NCBI GenBank assembly: GCA_002695025.1
Contig: NZNV01000010.1
Coordinates: forward strand, 248,001 to 312,000
DNA length: 64,000 nucleotides
Direction of reading: 5' to 3'
DNA from: Owenweeksia sp.
Lineage (GTDB): Bacteria > Bacteroidota > Bacteroidia > Flavobacteriales > Schleiferiaceae
This document shows, one piece after another, positions 9,095-18,556 of this stretch (its first letter is position 1; each line of letters opens with the position of its first letter). Under the pieces are notes generated by a model. The model worked only from the letters and a program-made list of their open reading frames with translations. It made no database searches and was not told the DNA's origin. Both the position numbers and the translations under genes were made by a program.

Positions 9095-12000
9095 CTATTC
9101 CCTCACCAGTTGTTGTATATACGTGCCGTTATCAGATGTAATCCTGAGATTGTACATGCCTTTGGCAAGTGCGCCAAGGTCTATTTCAGCACGATCGTTA
9201 CCAGAGAAGCTCTCCTTGCGTAACAATTGACCACTCATAGAGTATAACTCTACTTGCATTTCGCGGGTACCGGCACCTACATTCTCAATGTACACCATTC
9301 CCGTTGTGGGGTTAGGATACACCGTAATGTCCATCACCTTGTACTCCTCGATACCGATGCTGCAGGTATCTACAAAAACCTCAAAGGTAGCAGAGTCCAC
9401 AGGACAGCCCGGATCAGTAACCGTATAATAGAAGGTGTAAGTGGCATTAGACGCAACCTGGCTGGCATCAAAAATGCTTCCGGAAAGAGCCCCGGTAGCA
9501 TCGGCATCAAGCCATGTACCGCCTGCGCCTGCAGTGGTGCCCAGGTAAGCGCTAAGATCTACAGAGGTAAGTGAGTCACATACTATGATTCCTGTAGAGT
9601 CGCTTCCGGCTAAAGGACATCCGGCCAGCACATCTTCAATTAACACATCATCTATACTGATATCACTGTTAAAATCAGTGGTCTCAATAGCCCTGAAACG
9701 GATGCGGGTATTGGATGAAATATACGGAGTAAGATCCAACGAATCCTTTAGCCAGGCCGCCTGATCATACTCTACCGTATCAACGGCCATATTCCAGTTG
9801 GTACCATCATACACATCAATAAGCATACGTGACGTAAGCACATTGTCATTACCAATAAAATACCAGAAGCTTAACCTGGGCCCTACCAGTGAGGTAAGGT
9901 CAAACTCGGGAGTCAGCAGGTTATTAAGGGTATCATTGGCAAGATTTTGAGAGTCATCCACACCGGCATAATATCCAGAGCCGGTAGTATGGTCTCCGGT
10001 AGCACCGTGTCCGATAGTTCCGCTGCGGAAGATCCAGTCCTCATCATCACCTGTTTCATTCTCCCAACAATTTGGAATAACGGTTTGTGAGATTTCAAAG
10101 TCTTCCAACCAGGGGAATGATGAAATAGGAGCACAAGCTGTTGCGAACGCAAACGGACCAACCCAGGTGCTTACATCACCCATACCACAGCTATCACGAA
10201 CATAGAATTCATAATCAGTAGTGGGGCTCAAGCCATTCAGGGTAGTGGTATCGTTAGTACTGCTCACATACGTACCGGTACCTACAGAGAAACCGGGAGC
10301 TCCGAATTCTATGTTCCAGTTTGATGCTCCTCCGCCTGTCCAGTATATGTCAGCGGTAGTTGTGGTAACCGCATCAACTCCTCCAGCTGAAGGTGGGAAG
10401 CAGCTGGGCGGTGCACAGCTGGTCATGAACATACCAATAGTATCTCCCTGGTTAGCGCTTGCGCTATTATCATAATTGAACGCTGTGAGGCCATAAGGGT
10501 GAATTACTTCCACACCGATCTCTGTTGACCACAGGGGTGTACCGTTTGAACCGGTGGTAATCACAAAGTAAGTATCCAGGCTATCACACAGGTCCACATT
10601 CATTACCAGGGTATCACCAAGAGGAGAACCGGTAAGATCAGTGAAGTTAGGACCAAGCACCATTAATGGAGCATTATCCTGATAAACGGTTACCTCTGTT
10701 CCGTTCCATCCATCACCAAATGAGTCACTAAGGATGAATGTATACGTACATTGACTGGTAATGGAACATGCATCCGTAGTGAACTCCTCAGGACCTTCCC
10801 ACAATGAAACATTGCCTGCTCCGCAACTATCACGAACATAGAATTCATAGGTTGTTGCAGGCATTAATCCATTGAGGTGAAGGGTGTCGTTGTTGGAATT
10901 CACCATAGTTCCGGTACCGAGCGCAAAACCAACAGGACCATATTCAATGTTCCAGTCGGCAGCACCACCACCGGTCCAGTATAGCTCAGCACTAGTATCG
11001 GTAACGCTGAATGTACCCAACAGAGAAGGTTCGGGGCATGTTGGTATGGGCCTTACTTCAAAGTTGTCCATAAAGATCTCATTATCTTCATTATTGTCCG
11101 TAGTACCTTCTGTACCCCAGATACCAAACTGAACGGTATCACCGCTGTAAGCACTAATATCAATGATCTCGTGATTTCCAGCTACGCCAGGGGTTACATA
11201 TGTATCATCAAATGTCCGGATAGCCGTCCAAGTAGCTCCTCCGTCATTGGTTATGAGTATTTGTACTTCATCATCTGAACCCAGTGTTCCGGGAGTAGAA
11301 GAAAGGAACTCGTATATACCAAGATCAAACTCTACCTGGAAGGGTCCTCCGGTGGCAAGATCATATTGCGGAGAGAGGAGCCAGTCTTCTGTGCCCAGGT
11401 TAAACAGGTTGATCGCTACCGCCCCGGTGCTACCAACATTGGCAAAACCACTTTCGTACCATTCACTTACACCAAATCCGCTTGGTCCGGTAGCAGGAGT
11501 TCCTCCATCAGCCTGGTCCCAGCAAATTGTGGGAGGCAACCCGGTAGAGAAGTCTTCCAGTTGGGGAGGTAATAATGGTCCGCACAGGGTGGTAAACGTA
11601 AATGGTCCTACCCACACTGAGGTTCCGTTTGTACCACAGTCTGTTTGTACGTAAAAATCGTACGTGGTTTGTGCCGTAAGACCTGTTATATTGATAGTGT
11701 CATTTCCTACGGTGGAAGTAGTTCCTGTTCCCTGAAGGAAGCCAGCAGGACCATATTCAATATTCCAGGATGAAGCGGAGCCCATTTGAGTCCAGTACAC
11801 ATTGGCCGATATTGAAGTAATGCCCGTTGAACCTAGTGCAAATGGCTCTGGACAAGCAGGAGTGGCACGCACTTCAAAGTTGTCCATCATGACATCATTG
11901 TCAGGACCGTCATCAACGCTACCTTCACTGGCCCAGATACCAAATTGTACGGTATCGCCACTATAGGCAGTAATGTCAAGCACAACATGATTACCACCGG

Positions 12001-15000
12001 CAGATGTAATATAGGTATTATCATACACCGCAAGAGGAGTCCAGGTAGATCCTGCATCATCGGTTACCAGTATCTGCACTTCATCATCTGAACCCAGCGC
12101 GGCTGGGTTAGCGGTATTCCAGGCAAAAATTCCAAAATCAAACTCTACCTGGAAAGGACCTCCTGCGGCCAGATCATAGGATGGCGTAAGGATCCAGTCA
12201 CTCTTATCGTTAAAGAAGAGGTTGATCTTAACCGCTCCTGTACCTCCGTTATTGGCAAATCCATCTTCGGTCCAGCTACTTGCTCCTAATGAAAGAGGAC
12301 CTGTGGCAGGTGTTCCATCGTCAGCTTCATCCCAGCATGCAGTAGGCAGGAATCCGGCAGAGAAATCCTCTAATTGAGGCGGCAACAAGGGTGCACAAGC
12401 CGTGGTAAAGGTGAAAGGTCCTATCCACGCTGATGTTGTACCCATTCCGCAGTCAGCCTGTACATAGAAATCATAGGATGTATTGGGACTTAATCCAGAC
12501 ACTGGTACCGTATCATTGGATACGTTTACTATGGTACCGGTTCCCTGCATAAAGTTTATCGGGCCGTATTCAATATTCCAATTACTTACAGAACCTATCT
12601 GGCTCCAGAATACATTAGCTGAGGAAGAGGTGAAGTTAATGGCTCCCAATGCAAATGGATCAGGACACATTGGCGCTTCTTGGATCACCACATCATCAAT
12701 GCTAATATCACTGTTAAAGTCTGTTGTTTCAACACCTCTGAAACGAATCTGGGTATTGGTAGAGATGTATGGGGTAAGGTCTACAAAAGCAGACAACCAT
12801 GCCCTTTGTCCAAACCTGATGGTTGCAACTCCCCTATTCCAGCTTGTTCCATCAAATACATCAATAACCAGTTTTGAGGTAAGTGATGCATCCTTTCCAA
12901 TAAAGTACCAGAAGCTCAATTGAGGAGTGGTGAGACTAGTCAAGTCAAATAGTGGCGTAAGCAGGTTGTTCACCGTGTCATTAGCGCTGTTTTGCGAATC
13001 ATCCACGGTTGCGTAATGTCCTGAGCCGGTAGTATGATCTCCGGTTGATCCATGACCTATACTTCCGGTAATAAAGAGCCAATCGGAATTGTCATTCGTC
13101 TCATTGATCCAACATGTTGGGATCGTAGTCTGAGAGGTTTCAAAGTCTTCTACCCATGGGAAGGTATTGAGTGCCGCACAGCCGGTGGTAAATGTGAAGG
13201 GACCTACCCATATAGACACTCCATTTGTGCCGCAATCCGCCTGAACATAGAAGTCATAACTGGTTTGGGGAGTAAGGCCATTTACATTAGAAGTATCATT
13301 ACTTGCGGAAGTAATGGTTCCAGCTCCTTGTGTAAAGCCTGCAGGACCGTACTCTATATTCCAGGCGGAAGTTGAACCCAACTGAGTCCAGTACACATCT
13401 GCCGTAGCTGAAGTTACATTCATGGCTCCCAAACCAAATGGCTCAGGGCAGGCAGGAGTGGTACGCACCTGGAAGTTATCCAGCATAATGTCATTATCAG
13501 GACCATCGTCTACAGTACCGTCATTACCCCAGATACCAAATTGCACAGTATCTCCACTGTAAGCCGAGAGGTCAATTACAACGTGATTACCTCCACTAGC
13601 AGTAACATACGAATTATCATATACCGCAAGAGCAGTCCAGGTAGCACCTTCATCGGTAGTTACCAGTATCTGCACCTCATCATCCGAACCCAGAGCAGCA
13701 GGAGTAGAAGTATTCCAAGTGAAAATACCGAAGTCAAATTCCACCTGGTGTGGACCTCCTGTAGCCAGGTCATAGGATGGTGTCAAAATCCAGTCTCTCT
13801 TGTCATTAAGGAAGAGGTTGATCTTAACGGCTCCAGTGGTTCCGTTGTTAGCAAAACCGTCCTCAGTCCAGGTACTGGTTCCTAATGAAAGTGGCCCGGT
13901 GGCAGGAGTTCCGTCATCAGCCACATCCCAGCAAATAGTGGGAGGAAAACCGTTAGAGAAGTCTTCCAGTTGGGGAATTGCCAAAGGCGCACATGTAGTG
14001 GTGAACGCAAAGGGACCTACCCATGATGAAGTACCGCCAGCTCCACAGTTAGCCATCACATAAAACTCATAGGTGGTTTGAGGAGAAAGGCTTCCTATAG
14101 TAACGGTATCATTGGTAGCTATCATGGTGGTTCCGGTACCTTGAGCAAAACCTCCAGGACCATATTCTAAATTCCAGTCATTTGCATTACCTACCAGGTC
14201 TTTCCAGTATAAGGTTGCACTGTTAGTAGAAATGTTGGTAACACCAAGGCCCGCGGGATTTGCACAGGCTGGAGGTGTACAGTCGGTTACCATCATACCG
14301 ATAGTATCTCCCTGATCAGCAGCAGCATTATTATCGTGCTTGAACTGTAAAACTCCATAGAGATTGCTTACATCCAAACCTATTTCCTCGCTAAAGTTGG
14401 GCGTTCCGTTAGAGCCCTGGGTTATCACAAAATAGGTGGTCACATTATCACAAAGAGGCAGTGTGGTCAGCAAAGTATCTCCGAGCGGTGATCCCGTAAG
14501 GTCGGTAAATTCAGGACCTATTACCGCCACAGCCACATTATTTTGATAAACTGTCACCTCTGTGCCGTTCCATCCATCGCCCCATGAGTCATGCAGCTTT
14601 AAGTTGTAGGAACACTGGTTAGAGGGGGGGCAAAGTGTAGTGGCAAAGGTAAAGGGCCCTACCCAGGTGCTTTGAGACCCGCTACCGCAGTCACTCTGTA
14701 CGTAATAATCATACGTAGTTGCAGGAGTAAGGCTACCGATTGAGGTAGTATCATTGCTTGCAACAATGGAAGTACCTACTCCCAGGGTAAAGCCTGAAAC
14801 TCCATACTCAACATTCCAGCTGGTGGCTGTGCCACTCTCTGTCCAGTAAAGGTCTGCTGAAACATCGGTAATATTGGTTGCGCCAGGGTTGGTTGGGTCT
14901 GCACATGTAGGGATCAATCTCACCTGGAAATTGTCCACGAAAACGTCCATGTCTTCCGCATCATCCGTGGTCCCTTCACTTGCCCAGATACCGAATTTAA

Positions 15001-17041
15001 CCGTGTTTCCACTATAGACACTCAGGTCAATGGTTTCATGGTTACCACCGGTATTAGTGACATATGTATTGTCAAAAGTGGCCAATGAAGTCCAGGTAAC
15101 GCCATTATCGCTACTTACCAATAACTGAACCTGATCATCGGACCCCAGCGTACCGGTAGCTGAACCGGATGTGCCGAAGCTAAACTCAAACACCCCAAAA
15201 TCAAATTCCACCTGATATGGGCCGCCTGAAGTAAGGTCGTACTCAGGGCTTAGGAGCCAGTCTTCTATGGTATTATCAAAGAGGTTAATACGGGCAGCAC
15301 CTGAAGAGGCGGTGTTACCAAAGCCTTTATTTTCCCATTCTGCCGAACCTAAGCCGGTAGGGCCTGTAGCGGGGGTTCCGCCATCGGCTACATCCCAGCA
15401 GGCGGGAGGCACTCCTCCTGAGAAATCCTCATTTTGCGGAGGCAACAGGGCTCCACACGCTGTGGTAAACGTGTATGGCCCCGTCCAGGAACTCACATCT
15501 CCCAGACCGCAGCTATCCCGCACATAAAAATCATACGAAGTATTAGAGCTTAAGGATGGGATATTCAGAGTGTCGTTCTGAGTATTTACCATGGTTCCGG
15601 ATCCCTGTCCAAAACCAGTGATACCGTATTCAACATTCCAATCGGAAGCACCACCGCCCGTCCAGTAAAGGTCGGCTGAAGAACTGGTGATGTTAGCAGC
15701 TCCCAAGGCAGTTGGAGCCAAACAGGAAGGAATGGCCTCAAAAGTAATGTTGTCTATATAAAGGTAATACCCATCCAGCCCACCTGAAGGAATATGGAAA
15801 GCCAGGTATACCTGACCGGAATAGGATGAGAGATCTATGATCTCCTGCGCATAGGTGGTAGATGTTGCCGTGTCTCTAAGGAGCTGGGTGGTGAAATCAG
15901 CAGGATTATCTCCGGTAGTGGAAATAAGCACTTCGAAGTCATTAGGCTCGCTTGCACTTCTGGCACGATACCAATATGATAAACGCTCATTCCCGCTAAG
16001 GGTTATAGCAGGAGAAATAAGGTAATCATCATTATTACCACCGTTGAAGTCGGTGTATATAGTATAGGAACGATCTCCTTCTTGTACATAGGAAGACGAA
16101 GTGTTTACAGACCATTCATCGCCATCATCATTAACATCAACCACACTCCAGCATGCTGCGTTGGAAGATGTGCTGTTAAAAGTTTCGTTATAAGGAAGAG
16201 ATGTTATGCCTGCACATTCTGTAGTAAAGGTGAAAGGTCCTACCCAGCTACTTTCATCTCCCACTCCGCAAATATCACGCACATAAAAATCATAACTGGT
16301 ATTGGGTGAAAGACTTGGAAGCGCAGTAGTATCATTGCTGGCACTGATCACGGTGCCTGACCCAGGCACAAATCCGGAAAGCCCGTATTCCAGCTCCCAG
16401 GAAGATGCTCCTCCTGTAGTCCAGTAAGCGTCCGCTGTGGAAGCGGTAATAGCTGTTACACCTAATGCAGCAGGAGGAGGGCAGGATAACCCTTCTATTC
16501 TTACATTATCTATTATCCAATAATAATCCCAGGTGCCTGTCCAATGAAAACGCACTTTGGCATTAGCGGATCCCCCGGCTTCTGCTGTGATACTAACAAC
16601 CACATGTTCAGGATCGGGAGAGTCACTGGTGTACTGTAAAACAGTATCCCATACCGTTCCGTTAAAAACCTCTACAGTAGCCGTTCCGTTGGCATTATCC
16701 TGGTAGAAAAAATGGTCAAAGGAAAGGTATAGGTTTCCTGTGGACGCATTAAAGGTGGGAGTTTCTAAGGTAGCATCTTCTGATCCTCCTGAAAAACCCT
16801 GGTCGTCACTATCAAAAATAGCAGCGGGGCTGGTAATGGGAGCATTAAATGTTCTGCTACCCGGATTATTAAACGCCCACAAGATACCACTGCTATTAAG
16901 GTCATTGTTAGACCATCCCGTAGGAGGTGTGGTACCTGAAGCCGTTGAAAAATCCTCATTAATTAGCACTTGCGAAAAACCTGCCGTTGAAAAAAGAAAT
17001 AATAAGGCAGGGGCAAGCCAGCATAGTAGATATCTACGCAT
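9095..17041 (-). CDS. Giant T9SS-secreted modular adhesin 2 (FN3 / MAM-like / GDGWNG)
   Basis: This 2648-residue protein is a paralogue of adhesin 1. It has a signal peptide (to about residue 23, ending GFSQ), nine FN3 units with a YDFYVRDSCG-type strand, and eight MAM/cleaved-adhesin-like domains (about 17000, 16200, 15430, 13985, 13170, 12390, 11580 and 10130). Two GDGWNG modules lie near 14570 and 10700. An Ig-like domain (about 9620-9360) takes the place of the PKD domain of adhesin 1, and a type A sorting domain (VYPNPTTGMVYIE) ends the protein. It is probably surface-exposed and involved in adhesion or biofilm, by analogy to cleaved-adhesin proteins; the ligand is unknown. It has its own promoter (17047-17054) and terminator, so it need not be co-transcribed with adhesin 1. 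Confidence 0.92.
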   Translation of the reverse strand: MRRYLLCWLAPALLFLFSTAGFSQVLINEDFSTASGTTPPTGWSNNDLNSSGILWAFNNPGSRTFNAPITSPAAIFDSDDQGFSGGSEDATLETPTFNASTGNLYLSFDHFFYQDNANGTATVEVFNGTVWDTVLQYTSDSPDPEHVVVSITAEAGGSANAKVRFHWTGTWDYYWIIDNVRIEGLSCPPPAALGVTAITASTADAYWTTGGASSWELEYGLSGFVPGSGTVISASNDTTALPSLSPNTSYDFYVRDICGVGDESSWVGPFTFTTECAGITSLPYNETFNSTSSNAACWSVVDVNDDGDEWSVNTSSSYVQEGDRSYTIYTDFNGGNNDDYLISPAITLSGNERLSYWYRARSASEPNDFEVLISTTGDNPADFTTQLLRDTATSTTYAQEIIDLSSYSGQVYLAFHIPSGGLDGYYLYIDNITFEAIPSCLAPTALGAANITSSSADLYWTGGGASDWNVEYGITGFGQGSGTMVNTQNDTLNIPSLSSNTSYDFYVRDSCGLGDVSSWTGPYTFTTACGALLPPQNEDFSGGVPPACWDVADGGTPATGPTGLGSAEWENKGFGNTASSGAARINLFDNTIEDWLLSPEYDLTSGGPYQVEFDFGVFEFSFGTSGSATGTLGSDDQVQLLVSSDNGVTWTSLATFDNTYVTNTGGNHETIDLSVYSGNTVKFGIWASEGTTDDAEDMDVFVDNFQVRLIPTCADPTNPGATNITDVSADLYWTESGTATSWNVEYGVSGFTLGVGTSIVASNDTTSIGSLTPATTYDYYVQSDCGSGSQSTWVGPFTFATTLCPPSNQCSYNLKLHDSWGDGWNGTEVTVYQNNVAVAVIGPEFTDLTGSPLGDTLLTTLPLCDNVTTYFVITQGSNGTPNFSEEIGLDVSNLYGVLQFKHDNNAAADQGDTIGMMVTDCTPPACANPAGLGVTNISTNSATLYWKDLVGNANDWNLEYGPGGFAQGTGTTMIATNDTVTIGSLSPQTTYEFYVMANCGAGGTSSWVGPFAFTTTCAPLAIPQLEDFSNGFPPTICWDVADDGTPATGPLSLGTSTWTEDGFANNGTTGAVKINLFLNDKRDWILTPSYDLATGGPHQVEFDFGIFTWNTSTPAALGSDDEVQILVTTDEGATWTALAVYDNSYVTASGGNHVVIDLSAYSGDTVQFGIWGNDGTVDDGPDNDIMLDNFQVRTTPACPEPFGLGAMNVTSATADVYWTQLGSTSAWNIEYGPAGFTQGAGTITSASNDTSNVNGLTPQTSYDFYVQADCGTNGVSIWVGPFTFTTGCAALNTFPWVEDFETSQTTIPTCWINETNDNSDWLFITGSIGHGSTGDHTTGSGHYATVDDSQNSANDTVNNLLTPLFDLTSLTTPQLSFWYFIGKDASLTSKLVIDVFDGTSWNRGVATIRFGQRAWLSAFVDLTPYISTNTQIRFRGVETTDFNSDISIDDVVIQEAPMCPDPFALGAINFTSSSANVFWSQIGSVSNWNIEYGPINFMQGTGTIVNVSNDTVPVSGLSPNTSYDFYVQADCGMGTTSAWIGPFTFTTACAPLLPPQLEDFSAGFLPTACWDEADDGTPATGPLSLGASSWTEDGFANNGGTGAVKINLFFNDKSDWILTPSYDLAAGGPFQVEFDFGIFAWNTANPAALGSDDEVQILVTDDAGSTWTPLAVYDNTYITSAGGNHVVLDITAYSGDTVQFGIWASEGSVDDGPDNDVMMDNFEVRATPACPEPFALGSTGITSISANVYWTQMGSASSWNIEYGPAGFLQGTGTTSTVGNDTINITGLTAQTTYDFYVQTDCGTNGTSVWVGPFTFTTLCGPLLPPQLEDFSTGLPPTICWDQADGGTPATGPSGFGVSEWYESGFANVGSTGAVAINLFNLGTEDWLLSPQYDLATGGPFQVEFDLGIYEFLSSTPGTLGSDDEVQILITNDGGATWTAIRTFDDTYVTPGVAGNHEIIDISAYSGDTVQFGIWGTEGTTDNNEDNEIFMDNFEVRPIPTCPEPSLLGTFSVTDTSAELYWTGGGAADWNIEYGPVGFALGTGTMVNSNNDTLHLNGLMPATTYEFYVRDSCGAGNVSLWEGPEEFTTDACSITSQCTYTFILSDSFGDGWNGTEVTVYQDNAPLMVLGPNFTDLTGSPLGDTLVMNVDLCDSLDTYFVITTGSNGTPLWSTEIGVEVIHPYGLTAFNYDNSASANQGDTIGMFMTSCAPPSCFPPSAGGVDAVTTTTADIYWTGGGASNWNIEFGAPGFSVGTGTYVSSTNDTTTLNGLSPTTDYEFYVRDSCGMGDVSTWVGPFAFATACAPISSFPWLEDFEISQTVIPNCWENETGDDEDWIFRSGTIGHGATGDHTTGSGYYAGVDDSQNLANDTLNNLLTPEFDLTSLVGPRLSFWYFIGNDNVLTSRMLIDVYDGTNWNMAVDTVEYDQAAWLKDSLDLTPYISSNTRIRFRAIETTDFNSDISIDDVLIEDVLAGCPLAGSDSTGIIVCDSLTSVDLSAYLGTTAGAGGTWLDADATGALSGSIFDASQVASNATYTFYYTVTDPGCPVDSATFEVFVDTCSIGIEEYKVMDITVYPNPTTGMVYIENVGAGTREMQVELYSMSGQLLRKESFSGNDRAEIDLGALAKGMYNLRITSDNGTYIQQLVRE
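9640..16480 (-). repeat. Array of FN3, MAM-like and GDGWNG-module repeats inside giant adhesin 2
   Basis: FN3 units alternate almost strictly with MAM-like domains. Several MAM units (starting near 13985, 12390 and 11580) share long similar DNA and the protein pattern of an AxxPQLEDFS start, a GPxxxG loop and a final DNFEVR strand. Confidence 0.8.
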
Positions 17042-17046
17042 AACTT

Positions 17047-17054
17047 CAAATTTA
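17047..17054 (-). promoter_or_regulatory. Bacteroidota -7 promoter element of giant adhesin 2
   Basis: TAAATTTG on the minus strand fits TAnnTTTG. Only five bases (AAGTT) separate it from the ATG, so the mRNA would have almost no leader. I see no clear -33 TTTG. Confidence 0.5.
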
Positions 17055-17287
17055 GGGTTAAGTAAATATTAATAAATAGGGCTCGCCCAAGATAAGGATA
17101 TATAATTACCCTGCCTAAAAACCACTTTTTGATTTGCAAAAAAAAGGAAGAAAAAAACCTCTAAACTAAATAGTTACAGTCTTTGTTTCTAGAAATCAGA
17201 TATTTAGAAAATGATAGCCCTTTTTGCATTTCTTCGATTTCGGGTTGATTATGAGAGATATCCCGCAGAATCACAGGACTTTATTCG

Positions 17288-17896
17288 TTATTTTTTGTCA
17301 GATTTCGATTGCATTTTATTCCAGGTTTGGAATAAAACCTTCTGGGAGGGTCTGTTTTTTTCCGGTTTTCGAAGCGGATCACACTCTTTAAGAGTATCAT
17401 AGCAATCTGAAGGAAGTTTTTGATAGAGTTCGGTTCCCTGCGTTTTCCAGGCTATCATTTCATCACTCACCTGTTTCACCACCTTAGCGGGATTGCCTAC
17501 TACCAAACTGCGGGGCGGTATAACGGTATCTGCCTTAATAAAGCTGAGGGCTCCCACTATACTTTCTTCTCCCAGCTCCACATTATCCATAAGAACAGCA
17601 TTCATCCCTACCAAGCAGTTCCGGCCAATGTTGGCTCCGTGCACAATAGCTCCGTGCCCGATATGGGCAGATTGCGATAAGCGGATGGAAACGCCCGGGA
17701 ACATGTGGATCACACAATTTTCCTGTACGTTACAGCCGTCTTCAATTATGATCTCACCCCAATCACCACGAATGGCTGCACCAGGTCCTATATATACGTC
17801 CTTCCCGATATGCACATTACCTATTATACTGGCCGTTTTATGGATGTACGCACTTTCATGGATAACGGGTCTGAAACCCTGGAATTCGTAGATCAT
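17288..17896 (-). CDS. paaY: PaaY-like hexapeptide-repeat thioesterase (gamma carbonic anhydrase family)
   Basis: This 202-residue left-handed beta-helix protein carries isoleucine-patch hexapeptides from about residue 12 to 140. The three-histidine metal site typical of gamma carbonic anhydrases is visible (VIHMF, then AHIGHGAIVHG). The C-terminal tail is basic. PaaY hydrolyses dead-end CoA thioesters such as 2-hydroxycyclohepta-1,4,6-triene-1-formyl-CoA and frees CoA when the phenylacetate pathway stalls. Membership of this family is clear. The specific name rests on similarity and on the paa genes upstream on the same strand; a generic gamma carbonic anhydrase-like protein is the alternative. 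Confidence 0.8.
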   Translation of the reverse strand: MIYEFQGFRPVIHESAYIHKTASIIGNVHIGKDVYIGPGAAIRGDWGEIIIEDGCNVQENCVIHMFPGVSIRLSQSAHIGHGAIVHGANIGRNCLVGMNAVLMDNVELGEESIVGALSFIKADTVIPPRSLVVGNPAKVVKQVSDEMIAWKTQGTELYQKLPSDCYDTLKECDPLRKPEKNRPSQKVLFQTWNKMQSKSDKK

Positions 17897-17947
17897 ATTG
17901 ATTGAGCTTTTAACGTTAAAGGCTACAAGCGCCTTCCAGGCATAAGG

Positions 17948-18553
17948 TTATGTGCGATACTGATCATTAAGGCCCCGGCCCTGTTCCAGCAAATTGATGG
18001 ACTTTTCTAGCCTACGCTGACGGGTGGCTTCCTGTTTCGCGCTTTCTATAAATTCTACATACTCCCGCTTTTTATAACCGGTAAGAGCTTCATAGGTTTC
18101 CCGGGCACGGGAGTTATGAGATAAAGCCTGCTCCAACCTTGTGGAGCGGTCATACCTGCCGTCTGGCTTGTTAAAGTCTTTTACCTGCTCACCGCTTTCA
18201 TTTTTGGCTACAGCTTCTTTCACCAGGGCTACAAGCCCTTCCTCATCCAGTGCATCTATAGAAGAGATCCGGTACTTACGCATGGACTTGGTATCTTCTG
18301 AGGTCGCTTCAAGTAATGCTCGGGGGTCATCCAAAAGCGCACCTTTATGAAACCATACCGCAGCATTCTCCTTAAAGGCCACCATGCTCATCATTAGTCC
18401 CTTGTATTCAAAAGAAGGCGAACCCCATTTGATCTTTTCCTCAATACCAGGAACAGTATCGTGAACGATCTGGCGCACCTTGCTCAGTATGGGGTGAGCA
18501 AAGTGCCCTTCCAGTTTTTGCAGGTATTCATCTACATTTTTTGGTTTGGCCAT
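17948..18553 (-). CDS. YdeI/OmpD-associated family protein (DUF1801 plus C-terminal OmdA-like region)
   Basis: The N-terminal half (residues about 8-115) matches DUF1801: LEGHFAHPILSKVRQIVHDT, then GSPSFEYKG and WFHKGALL. The C-terminal half (LEQALSHNSRARETYEALTG, then YVEFIESAKQEATRQRR) matches the YdeI/OmdA helical region. Members have a poorly understood role, reported in bacteriocin resistance or iron handling; no enzyme activity is assigned. It begins three bases after the paaJ stop codon and is probably co-transcribed with paaJ and paaY, but no role in phenylacetate breakdown is known. Confidence 0.75.
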   Translation of the reverse strand: MAKPKNVDEYLQKLEGHFAHPILSKVRQIVHDTVPGIEEKIKWGSPSFEYKGLMMSMVAFKENAAVWFHKGALLDDPRALLEATSEDTKSMRKYRISSIDALDEEGLVALVKEAVAKNESGEQVKDFNKPDGRYDRSTRLEQALSHNSRARETYEALTGYKKREYVEFIESAKQEATRQRRLEKSINLLEQGRGLNDQYRT

Positions 18554-18556
18554 AAC

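Noticed and set aside
1-17041. CRISPR array or tandem satellite suggested by repeated DNA
   Set aside because: The repeats are long, in frame and coding; there are no short identical repeats with unique spacers.
17042-17287. Hidden small gene or RNA in the gap before giant adhesin 2
   Set aside because: Only AT-rich sequence with the promoter element is seen; the plus-strand frame at 17211 overlaps the paaY end and has no family features.
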